DNA from: Lentisphaerota bacterium
Lineage (GTDB): Bacteria > Verrucomicrobiota > Kiritimatiellia > RFP12 > JAAYLN01
Reading direction: 5' to 3'
DNA length: 5,913 nt
Assembly: GCA_012514915.1 (NCBI GenBank)
Contig: JAAYZJ010000294.1
Location: 1-5,913, forward strand
Shown here: positions 1 to 5,913 of the stretch, one piece after another
How the letters are laid out: every line of letters starts with the position of its first letter
How positions within the stretch are numbered: the stretch's first letter is position 1
Notes under the pieces: model-generated
What the model was told of the DNA's origin: nothing
Database searches by the model: none
The model's input: only the letters and a program-made list of their open reading frames with translations
Program-made: the position numbers and the translations under genes

Positions 1-1
1 C

Positions 2-244
2 GAAGTCGAGACGCCGGCGGACACCTTCGTCGAGCTCCCCGGCTGGACCAAGGGAGCCGTCTGGATCAACGGCTTCAACCTCGGCCGCTTCTGGACGCGC
101 GGCCCGCAGCGCTCGCTCTACCTGCCCGGCCCCCTCCTGCGCAAAGGGCGCAACGAGGTGCTTGTCCTGGAACTGCACGCTGCGGGTCCCGGACGCCAAG
201 TTGTCTTCAAGGACAAGCCCGACCTGGGACGGAACACCCCTTGA
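2..244 (+). CDS. GH35-type beta-galactosidase, C-terminal fragment
   Basis: Only the last 80 residues and the TGA stop are in the window; the 5' part lies to the left. Seen: a segment with the core VWINGFNLGRFW at fragment residues 20-31, followed by GPQ (34-36), LYLPG (39-43) and a KGRNEVLVLEL stretch. This is the characteristic end of the C-terminal jelly-roll domain of family 35 beta-galactosidases, where a conserved 'vNG.nLGRyW..GPQ..LY.P...L..G.N' pattern closes the protein. The chain ends a few residues after a DKPDLG motif, which fits a natural C-terminus and not a truncation. Family members release terminal beta-galactosyl residues; the catalytic barrel is outside the window, so activity and any signal peptide cannot be checked. 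The gene lies 68 bases upstream of the next same-strand gene with no convincing terminator between, so co-transcription is likely. A related family 2-like jelly roll is the main alternative, but the motif favours GH35. Confidence 0.9.
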   Translation, partial: EVETPADTFVELPGWTKGAVWINGFNLGRFWTRGPQRSLYLPGPLLRKGRNEVLVLELHAAGPGRQVVFKDKPDLGRNTP

Positions 245-302
245 CGCTCCACAGGCGCCTGGCGGATCGGCAAGGTTCGAGACGGCAAGATTGTCCTTTG
301 AC

Positions 303-307
303 AGGAG
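303..307 (+). promoter_or_regulatory. Shine-Dalgarno site deciding the start at 313
   Basis: AGGAG lies 5 bases before the ATG at 313. The reading frame is open further upstream to a TTG at 241, which would overlap the GH35 stop and add 24 low-complexity, Arg-rich residues, but that TTG has no comparable ribosome binding site. This site therefore fixes the ATG at 313 as the most likely start. Confidence 0.8.
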
Positions 308-312
308 TAGTT

Positions 313-2472
313 ATGCCCACCCGTAAACCCTTTCCCCTGCCGCCCTGCGGCATGTATATCGGCACCGGCGTCTACCCCATGAGCAAGGACTACCTGCTCA
401 GCACGTTGCACGCCCACCAGGCGTGGATGCCGCAGAACACCTCGCCGCTCGAGATGATCGACAAGATCATCGCCGACAACCAGGGAAACCTGGCCCAGGT
501 CTGGGGCTATGCCCGCGGCTATGCGCCGAACACGTATGCCGAGTGGTTCTACGCCCTCGACGAGATCGGCGTCGAGGTGCCGCCGCCTGACTGGGCAAAC
601 GGACGCAACCTGGTGGCGTCCCAGTGCCCGATCCTCAAGGAGCATGCCGATCGCCACGGAGCCGGCATTCTGCGCTTCATCCGCGAGGCCGCCGCGCGCG
701 ACATCCACACGCTGCTGATCTACGTCAGCGCGCGTCCCGAGTGGAGCCGCCGCTTCCAGGAGGCCGGCAAACACTACCTGGGCTACGACTTCGGCGAGCG
801 GTTCACCTTCCGGCTCGACAACCCGGTTGCGCGGCAGGTCGCGCCGCACGAGATCACCCTGACCATGCTGGCCGACGATCTGATCGCCCGCGTCAAGGCG
901 CACGTCGACGAGCGGCGCGCGGGCGAGTGGGGCCTGGTCATGGCCACCAGTTGCAACTTCTACGTCGACTACGAGATCGCCGCGGGGACCGACGTCCCGC
1001 TGGTGGAGGATTTCGCCTTTCCCAACCTCAACGTCGCCTCGGCGCTGTCGCGCGGTCTCTACCGGCAGTTCAACCTGCCCACCTGGGGATCCCACCTGGC
1101 CCACGAGCACTACTCCTGGCTTCCCAACCGGGCGCCGCGCAAGTTCGACCTGCTGCGGGCGGCGATGATCCTGAAGTACATGGCGGGCTGCAAGATCCTG
1201 GTCAACGAGAGCGGCAACTGGTTCGTCGAGGCCTCGCTCTGCGAGGACTCGCCCAAGTTCGAATTCCCCCGCGTGCCGCTCAAACCCAGCGAGGTCAAAT
1301 GGGGCGGCGACGCGCCGATGAAATTCGCCCCCTACATCGCCGAGGCGCGAAAACACTACGGGAAGGTCGATTACAACGCCCCGATTCCCCGTCAATACCG
1401 GCGCGTCATGTCCGAATTCTACGACTTCGTGAAGGCCAACGGCACGCCGGAGGGACAGCCGGAATCGATGATTGCACTGGCCAAGGGCAACAACGACCTG
1501 GGCTCCTGCTCCTACAACCCCAACGGCGCCATCGCCGGCGCCTTCGCGCTGGCCGACGCCAATCCGGCCTGGTACGCGGGCTCCCCCGAGCGCGGCTGGG
1601 AGATCGCCAAGAAGGTCTTCTTCCCCTGCCCCCACGTGCTGGCCCCCTGGCAGAACCCCTTCCTCTCCGGCACGCCCTTCGGCATGGTCGATATCGTCAG
1701 CTTCGTGCGCGACCTGATCGATGCCGACTTCCTCCTGGCGAACTACAAGGCCCTGATGTTCTGCGGATGGAACACCTCGTCACCGCAACAGGTCGAGACA
1801 CTGAAGCGGTATGTCGCCGGTGGCGGCACCCTGTTCATCTCCATTCCCCAGCTCTCGACCGACGCACGCCGGAACCACGGCGCCTTCGGCGTCGAGGATC
1901 TGGTGCACCAGGGCGACTTCTCCGACTGGTGTGGCGTCCGGGTGCTCGGCCGCGGGCCGCGCATCTACTGGGCGACGGCCCCCGACGGCGTCAACGGGCT
2001 GGGCTTCTCCTTCCCGCGCCGCTTCGGAGTGCTGACCACGAGCATCGGCGAGATCGAGATCACCGATCCCGCCGCCGAGGTCCTGGTGGTGGACGACGAG
2101 CAGGCCAGCCCCCTGCTGTTGAGGCGCCGCCACGGCAAGGGACAGGTCTACTTCCTGAACGCCTGGGCCTATCCGGGGGCGTTCGACCGCGACTACGGTC
2201 CCGGCGCGACGATCGATTCGCCCGGTTTGATCGGCCAGGTGTACCGCCACATCGCCGCGCAATGCCGGGGCTCGGCGTGGATCACCGACGACGAAGTGAT
2301 GCCGGGCCGGGTGTGCGAGCACATCGCCTTCTCGGTCTTCCCGCAGTGCGGACGCATCTACCTGTACAACATCGACTTCGACCACCCGCAGCGGTTCCAC
2401 CTGCACCGGCGACATGGCGCCAGCGAGGCGGTTGAGCTGGCCCCCTCCGAACTCCGGACCGTCACTTTATAG
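313..2472 (+). CDS. putative glycosidase-like protein with C-terminal amidotransferase-like (beta-galactosidase trimerisation-type) domain
   Basis: A 719-residue protein; I do not recognise a named family with certainty. Seen: no signal peptide (start MPTRKPFPLPPCGMY), so probably cytoplasmic. Residues about 13-380 are rich in Trp, Tyr, Asp and Glu with a barrel-like rhythm and segments such as YLGYDFGERF (155-164), YVDYE (217-221), LVEDF (230-234), WGSHLAHEHYSWLP (258-271) and VNESGNWFVE (297-306). E232, E265, E299 and E306 are possible catalytic acids, but I cannot choose between them. Residues about 420-620 resemble the class I amidotransferase-like fold that follows the barrel in GH42-type enzymes: YKALMFCGWN (478-487), a VAGGGTLFIS strand-turn, then RHGKGQVYFLNAW (606-618). 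A final small beta domain contains RIYLYNIDFDHPQRF (681 onward). It follows the GH35 gene closely, suggesting a shared operon, and overlaps the convergent DUF4838 gene by 11 bases. Inference: a glycoside hydrolase or related enzyme acting on imported glycan fragments. A non-catalytic homologue is possible. Confidence 0.72.
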   Translation: MPTRKPFPLPPCGMYIGTGVYPMSKDYLLSTLHAHQAWMPQNTSPLEMIDKIIADNQGNLAQVWGYARGYAPNTYAEWFYALDEIGVEVPPPDWANGRNLVASQCPILKEHADRHGAGILRFIREAAARDIHTLLIYVSARPEWSRRFQEAGKHYLGYDFGERFTFRLDNPVARQVAPHEITLTMLADDLIARVKAHVDERRAGEWGLVMATSCNFYVDYEIAAGTDVPLVEDFAFPNLNVASALSRGLYRQFNLPTWGSHLAHEHYSWLPNRAPRKFDLLRAAMILKYMAGCKILVNESGNWFVEASLCEDSPKFEFPRVPLKPSEVKWGGDAPMKFAPYIAEARKHYGKVDYNAPIPRQYRRVMSEFYDFVKANGTPEGQPESMIALAKGNNDLGSCSYNPNGAIAGAFALADANPAWYAGSPERGWEIAKKVFFPCPHVLAPWQNPFLSGTPFGMVDIVSFVRDLIDADFLLANYKALMFCGWNTSSPQQVETLKRYVAGGGTLFISIPQLSTDARRNHGAFGVEDLVHQGDFSDWCGVRVLGRGPRIYWATAPDGVNGLGFSFPRRFGVLTTSIGEIEITDPAAEVLVVDDEQASPLLLRRRHGKGQVYFLNAWAYPGAFDRDYGPGATIDSPGLIGQVYRHIAAQCRGSAWITDDEVMPGRVCEHIAFSVFPQCGRIYLYNIDFDHPQRFHLHRRHGASEAVELAPSELRTVTL

Positions 2473-5425
2473 CGGCCGGATCCAGGCGCAGCTCGCCGTC
2501 GGGGAGCGCGGCGCGCAGGCGCCGGTTCCAGTGGACCAGGTTGTCCAGCAGTTCGGGAACACGGGCGGGGATCGCATCGCCGCCGACCACCACGAGTCCC
2601 TTGCCGTAGCGGCGGGCCAGGAGATAGGGATAGGGGGGTCGTCCGCCGCCGTTGTTGCCGACCGCCAGGATTGTCCAGGCGTTGGTGTCGGCGGGGATGA
2701 ACCCGTAGCAGGGGGAATAGCCGTGCGCGAGGCTGCGGGCGACATCAAAAGGCTGCCTCCCCCATGCGCCGGGGGCCAGCCAGGTGGTACGCCGTCCGGA
2801 GAGCGGCAGGCCGGTGATGCTCGTGACCGCGACCTTGAAGGAGGGGTCGTCGAAATAGCGGTCGAGCGGCATGCCCCAGTACGAGACGAAGACGGCCACG
2901 GCGCCGTTGCTCACGGCCGGAACGAGGTGGCGGCGCCAGTAGCCTTCCGGCACCTTGACGGGGCCATGGGGGTGGCGGAACCAGAAGGCCTCGGCCAGTG
3001 GATGGGCCGCGAGGAGCGTCGCCTGGGTCGAGCAGACGTGCATCTCCCACCCCGCCTGCATGAACTGCTGCCGCCGCGCGGCATCCTGGCTCTGCTCGCG
3101 GGCGGGCGCGCCCGACCAATAGAGCACCTGGTGTCCGGTGGTGGCGGACGGGTTGAAATAGAGGATGGCCGGCATCGATTGGGGGTAGCGTGCCGGCGCG
3201 CGACCCGCGCGGCCGCCGAAGGTTCGGCGCAGGCTGAACTGCCAGCTATCCCCGGGATTCGGCACTGCACCGAGGGCGGTGAAGGGAATTTCCATGACGA
3301 CGTCCCAGTGTCCATCGCCGACGGCCACGCGCGCCGCCCAATCGGGATTCCACTGCGGCTCCATCACGCCCACGGTCGAGCGGCGTACATCGGCCTGCAC
3401 GCCCCGGCTGTTGACGGCGAAGCAGGCGGACTCGCCGGAAAGGCCCACCGTGACCTCGGCCTCGACAGCGTCGTCGTCGAGCACCCCCTGGTCGCGCGCG
3501 GCGGCTTGCGCGCGGAGCTCGCCGGGCTGCGGCTCGCCGCAGCGCCAGCGGATCAGGAGGGCGTCGCGGCTCCAGGCGACGCGGACGTCGGCGGCGGTGG
3601 CAGGATCGCCGGCCGACAGGCGGACGGGCTGGCAGACGGCATCGGTGAGGTTGGTGGCCGTGTCGAGCCGCGGCGCATTGACCAGCGGCACGCCGCCGCG
3701 CTTCTGGTCGGCGAGATCGCGCCACTGCTTGTAGAGGATTTGCTCGCGCGCGACCGCCTCCTGCGCCCGGTCGCGCCACGCCGACGGGGCCTGCGCGACC
3801 AGCGCGGCCGCGGCCTGGTCGAACGCCCGTTCGACACGCGTCTGGAGCGCCTCGGTGACGAAGGCGTCGGCCACGCTCATCGCATCGCCCAGGATGCCGG
3901 GATGGCGATCCATGTCCGTCCAGGACTCGCCCATGGCCCGGAAGTAGTCGAGCATGGGGGCGGCCGCGTCGCCGTAGGCCGTGCGGCACCAGTCGGCCAG
4001 CAGCTCGTCGGCCGCGCGCGACGGATCCCACATCAGTTGCGCGTAGAGGTAGGTCGGCAAGCGGTTCTGAACCGCGAGCACCGAGGTGACGGGGCCCGTG
4101 CGCGGCGAGAGGACGACCTCGGTGATCAACGCGGCCTGCCCGCGGCGGTGCCCCTCGCGGATGGCATCCTCGATCATCGTGAAGAAGGGGGTGAAGCAGG
4201 CGTTGCGCCTGAAGACATCGAACTCGTAGCCGTAGTTGCCGACCGGGACGCCGGTCTTCTCCCAGGCATCGAAGGCCTGCAGCACGTGGGCGTTGCGCGT
4301 GCAGTTGGTATCGGAAAAGGGATGCGCGTTGCAGCGTCCGTAGGTCGCGTACTCGACGAACAGGGTGTTGCGCACCGGCACGGCGGGAACCTCACGGTAG
4401 CCCTGGTAGGCGATCGTGGCGAACTTCAGGCGGGGGTACTCGGCCTTGAGCCGGTCGGTGAGCCGGTTGTAGAAGGTGAACCAGGCCGTGGAGAGATCCA
4501 TCTTGGCACAATCGGCGCAGCGGCAGTAGTCCTGGTTGTCGCTGGGAAAGATGCTGAGGATCTCGATCTGGGGCTGGCGACGGAGGTAGTCGAGGAGGTT
4601 CCTGGCGACCTCGGCGAGGACCTCGGGATGGCTCATGCAGATGCTGGAGGGATAGCGCTTGCCGTCGATCTCGGCGAAATAGTCGGGATGGTCGGCGAAA
4701 TAGCGGTCGGCGCGCAGGTGGGCGTTGTGCGAGGAGTACATCGAGTGGAAGCCGAGTCGCTGCTCGGCGACGGGGGCCGCGTGGCGGTGGACATTGACGA
4801 AATTGCGCGCCATCCAGCGGCGGAACGCCTGGTGATCGCGCCAATCGCCGCAGAGGTGGAAGCCCCGGAAGGGATAGCCCGGCGTATGGGTCTGCGCCAA
4901 CTGGGGCAGCGTCCATTGCGCCCGCGGGGGCATGAAGGTGCCCGATTCGCCGGGCCAGAGCCAGCGGACGCCGAGCTGCTGGTTGAGAAATCCATAGACG
5001 GCATAGAGGGCGCCGCGGGGTTGGTTGCCGGCGAGGAAGAGACGCTCGTCAATCGTCTTGACGGCACTCTGCTCGACTTCGCCGGGTTCAAGCTTGAGCT
5101 CCCGCGCCAACCCGGCAATCAGCGGGTCGGTGAGATCGCCGACGACAATGGCACCGCTGGCAGGCACCTCCCCACCCTGCTGGACGGGGAAGTCGGCACC
5201 CGAGACCTGCTTGAGTGCATTGGTGAGCTCCTCTACGGCATAGCGCACGGCCGGTGCGCTCGTCGCGGCCAGGTAGACGCGCCAGGAGGTTTGCCCGTCG
5301 GCGAAGAAGGGTGTTTGGGCGTACAGCGTGCCGGCGCGGGTCAGCAGCAGAACGACGAGCAGCGCGCCGGAGAAGCACCGTATGGTGAAGCTTCGCGGAC
5401 TTTTCCGGGAATGAGTAGCATGCAT
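2462..5425 (-). CDS. secreted DUF4838 protein with CBM9-like and amidotransferase-like C-terminal domains
   Basis: A 987-residue protein read leftward from ATG 5425. Seen: a signal peptide with Lys/Arg n-region, hydrophobic core GALLVVLLL and likely cleavage after LYA (residue 36). Residues about 55-165 look like the N-terminal alpha/beta domain found before barrels in hexosaminidases and alpha-glucuronidases (YAVEELTNAL, AIVVGD, GALYAVYGFLNQQLGVRWLWPGE). The DUF4838 region follows, with HPDYFAEIDGKR (246-257) and FPSDNQDYCRCADCAKMD (293-310), whose cysteines 301, 303 and 306 could bind a metal or form disulfides. Residues about 585-760 look like a CBM9-type carbohydrate-binding sandwich. The tail (about 766-971) ends in an amidotransferase-like segment with RRYGKGLVVVGGD. 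DUF4838 proteins are common in glycan-degradation loci, but their activity is generally unassigned. An in-frame ATG at 5512 would add 29 residues, but that start would overlap the divergent gene and its promoter and bury the signal peptide, so 5425 is preferred. Neither start has a Shine-Dalgarno site. Confidence 0.85.
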   Translation of the reverse strand: MHATHSRKSPRSFTIRCFSGALLVVLLLTRAGTLYAQTPFFADGQTSWRVYLAATSAPAVRYAVEELTNALKQVSGADFPVQQGGEVPASGAIVVGDLTDPLIAGLARELKLEPGEVEQSAVKTIDERLFLAGNQPRGALYAVYGFLNQQLGVRWLWPGESGTFMPPRAQWTLPQLAQTHTPGYPFRGFHLCGDWRDHQAFRRWMARNFVNVHRHAAPVAEQRLGFHSMYSSHNAHLRADRYFADHPDYFAEIDGKRYPSSICMSHPEVLAEVARNLLDYLRRQPQIEILSIFPSDNQDYCRCADCAKMDLSTAWFTFYNRLTDRLKAEYPRLKFATIAYQGYREVPAVPVRNTLFVEYATYGRCNAHPFSDTNCTRNAHVLQAFDAWEKTGVPVGNYGYEFDVFRRNACFTPFFTMIEDAIREGHRRGQAALITEVVLSPRTGPVTSVLAVQNRLPTYLYAQLMWDPSRAADELLADWCRTAYGDAAAPMLDYFRAMGESWTDMDRHPGILGDAMSVADAFVTEALQTRVERAFDQAAAALVAQAPSAWRDRAQEAVAREQILYKQWRDLADQKRGGVPLVNAPRLDTATNLTDAVCQPVRLSAGDPATAADVRVAWSRDALLIRWRCGEPQPGELRAQAAARDQGVLDDDAVEAEVTVGLSGESACFAVNSRGVQADVRRSTVGVMEPQWNPDWAARVAVGDGHWDVVMEIPFTALGAVPNPGDSWQFSLRRTFGGRAGRAPARYPQSMPAILYFNPSATTGHQVLYWSGAPAREQSQDAARRQQFMQAGWEMHVCSTQATLLAAHPLAEAFWFRHPHGPVKVPEGYWRRHLVPAVSNGAVAVFVSYWGMPLDRYFDDPSFKVAVTSITGLPLSGRRTTWLAPGAWGRQPFDVARSLAHGYSPCYGFIPADTNAWTILAVGNNGGGRPPYPYLLARRYGKGLVVVGGDAIPARVPELLDNLVHWNRRLRAALPDGELRLDPAAIK

Positions 5426-5431
5426 GGCAGC

Positions 5432-5437
5432 AGTGTA
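5432..5437 (-). promoter_or_regulatory. possible -10 element of the DUF4838 gene
   Basis: Read on the minus strand, TACACT sits only 6 bases before the ATG at 5425 and matches TATAAT at four of six positions. At the usual -10 to +1 distance the transcript would start at or next to the ATG, giving a leaderless message, which would explain the missing Shine-Dalgarno site. No good -35 hexamer lies 17 bases upstream (ATGCAC), so this is a tentative call. Confidence 0.3.
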
Positions 5438-5443
5438 GCGAAG

Positions 5444-5472
5444 TTGACGGGCGTGTGCATCCCCTTTATGAT
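5444..5472 (+). promoter_or_regulatory. near-consensus sigma70-type promoter for the rightward gene
   Basis: TTGACG (5444-5449), a 17-base spacer, then TATGAT (5467-5472): five of six matches to each hexamer at optimal spacing. Transcription would begin near 5479, leaving a leader of about 26 bases before the ATG at 5505. It occupies most of the 79-base divergent spacer, with its -35 only 19 bases from the start codon of the leftward DUF4838 gene. Such a good match is unlikely by chance in this G/C-rich background, though housekeeping promoters in the inferred group are poorly mapped. Confidence 0.65.
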
Positions 5473-5483
5473 GCGCGACGCAT
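5471..5483. repeat. small inverted repeat over the -10 and start site, possible operator
   Basis: ATGCG-CGA-CGCAT: perfect 5-base arms around a 3-base centre. It begins inside the -10 hexamer and spans the expected transcription start. An ATGCG copy recurs at 5482-5486, so the site also contains an 11-base-spaced direct repeat. The position suits a repressor operator, but the arms are short and could arise by chance. Confidence 0.3.
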
Positions 5484-5504
5484 GCGGCAATCGGGGCGCA
5501 ACGG

Positions 5505-5913
5505 ATGAGCATTACACTTTGGATGGCGCGTGCCTGGACGCGCTTGCTATCGCGGAGTCTGCTCCGCGCCGCGTGCGTCGCAGGAGCGACAGCCGCGATC
5601 CTACTCGCGCCAGTGGAGCGGGCGCCTGGCCAAGAAACCGGGGCGGGCGCCGAGCTCCCGGCCGTCTTGCCGGCGGGAGCACCGGTCGCACCTCTGGCCG
5701 CCTACCGGGTGAACAATCCCGGTCTAAGCGTACAGTTTCTCGATCACGCCGGACGTCCGCTCTACTTCGGCGCGAATCCCCCGGGTGCGGAGCTGGTCTT
5801 CGCCCCCGCCGAGGCGGTGACAGCCACCGTGGGGCTGACGCCCGTCCCAGCCGAGGAGGGAAGCCGCCTTGAACTGCCGGACAGCCTATGGATCGAGATC
5901 AGCAAGCCCGACC
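5505..5913 (+). CDS. unrecognised secreted protein, N-terminal fragment
   Basis: The frame is open from ATG 5505 to the window edge (136 complete codons) and continues beyond it. Seen: a signal-peptide-like start, with an n-region holding Arg 9, 13, 17 and 21, a hydrophobic stretch AACVAGATAAILLAPV (22-37) and a possible cleavage around APG-Q (42/43). An Ala/Pro/Gly-rich linker follows, then from about residue 69 alternating hydrophobic segments (LSVQFLDHAGRPLYFG, AELVFAP, AVTATVGL, LWIEIS) that suggest a beta-sandwich. I recognise no family; a binding or accessory domain in front of a catalytic domain is possible. Start choice: a strong promoter lies upstream and a weak GGGG (5493-5496) sits 8 bases before the ATG. 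An in-frame ATG at 5523 is an alternative that would keep the signal peptide. It is divergent from the DUF4838 gene, so the two may share control. Other frames here give only Arg/Pro-rich, composition-driven translations. Confidence 0.68.
   Translation, partial: MSITLWMARAWTRLLSRSLLRAACVAGATAAILLAPVERAPGQETGAGAELPAVLPAGAPVAPLAAYRVNNPGLSVQFLDHAGRPLYFGANPPGAELVFAPAEAVTATVGLTPVPAEEGSRLELPDSLWIEISKPD

Noticed and set aside
252..261. The palindrome CAGGCGCCTG in the spacer after the GH35 gene as a terminator hairpin.
   Set aside because: It has no loop and no following T-run; 10-base palindromes are expected by chance in G/C-rich DNA.
241..312. A TTG start at 241 extending the glycosidase-like gene by 24 residues.
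   Set aside because: It overlaps the GH35 stop, lacks a ribosome binding site and adds an Arg-rich stretch, while AGGAG is well placed before the ATG at 313.
241..312. A promoter between the GH35 and glycosidase-like genes (TTGACG at 241, TTGTCC at 291, TTGACA at 298).
   Set aside because: None has a plausible -10 at 16-18 bases in front of the ATG at 313; the TTGACA would place its -10 inside the coding region.
118..1635. A minus-strand open frame of 505 codons antisense to the GH35 tail and the glycosidase-like gene.
   Set aside because: The translation is composition-driven (Val, Gly, Arg, Asp repeats) with no recognisable motif, and it spans two well-supported plus-strand genes and their spacer.
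624..2435. A plus-strand open frame of 603 codons inside the glycosidase-like gene in another frame.
   Set aside because: It is an Arg/Pro/Gly-rich frame-shifted shadow, whereas the frame from 313 has a ribosome binding site and Trp/Tyr/Asp-rich motifs.
4660..4706. A near-direct repeat around TCGGCGAAATAG within the DUF4838 gene.
   Set aside because: It encodes the paired YFAD and YFAE parts of a conserved DUF4838 motif, so it reflects protein sequence and not a DNA repeat element.
2414..5872. A plus-strand open frame of 1152 codons running antisense to the DUF4838 gene.
   Set aside because: It is a mirror of a G/C-rich coding gene: the translation is rich in Gly, Ala, Val, Arg and Glu with no domain pattern, while the minus strand has a signal peptide and family motifs. 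It also runs over the end of one real gene and the start of another.

Overview
The window is G/C-rich and densely coding. It carries four genes, all consistent with glycan breakdown: the tail of a GH35-type beta-galactosidase, a complete glycosidase-like protein with a glutamine-amidotransferase-like C-terminal domain, a complete secreted DUF4838 protein, and the start of an unrecognised secreted protein. No transporter, regulator, RNA gene, mobile element or CRISPR array is visible. DUF4838 proteins, GH35 enzymes and large multidomain glycosidase-like proteins clustered together suggest a polysaccharide-degrading member of the PVC group (Kiritimatiellota, Lentisphaerota, Verrucomicrobiota or Planctomycetota). 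That placement is inference from gene content and base composition; no marker gene is present.

Layout: positions 2-244 (+) encode the last 80 residues of the GH35 enzyme. After a 68-base gap with a good ribosome binding site, 313-2472 (+) encodes a 719-residue protein, probably co-transcribed with the GH35 gene. It has no signal peptide, an N-terminal part that looks like a glycosidase barrel, and a C-terminal part like the trimerisation/amidotransferase-like domain of beta-galactosidases. On the opposite strand, 5425-2462 (-) encodes a 987-residue secreted DUF4838 protein with a CBM9-like segment and its own amidotransferase-like tail. The two long genes converge and their 3' ends overlap by 11 bases. 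From 5505 (+) a further gene with a signal peptide runs off the window end.

The 79-base divergent spacer (5426-5504) holds a near-consensus sigma70-type promoter for the rightward gene, TTGACG-17 bases-TATGAT, with a small inverted repeat over its -10 region and expected start site. The leftward gene has no visible Shine-Dalgarno site and may be leaderless.

A plausible joint role is dismantling a galactose-containing or complex glycan, with the DUF4838 and rightward proteins acting outside the cytoplasm and the 719-residue protein acting inside on imported fragments. The substrate cannot be read from the sequence. The most worthwhile target is the 719-residue protein, whose fold can be guessed but whose family and activity I cannot name.
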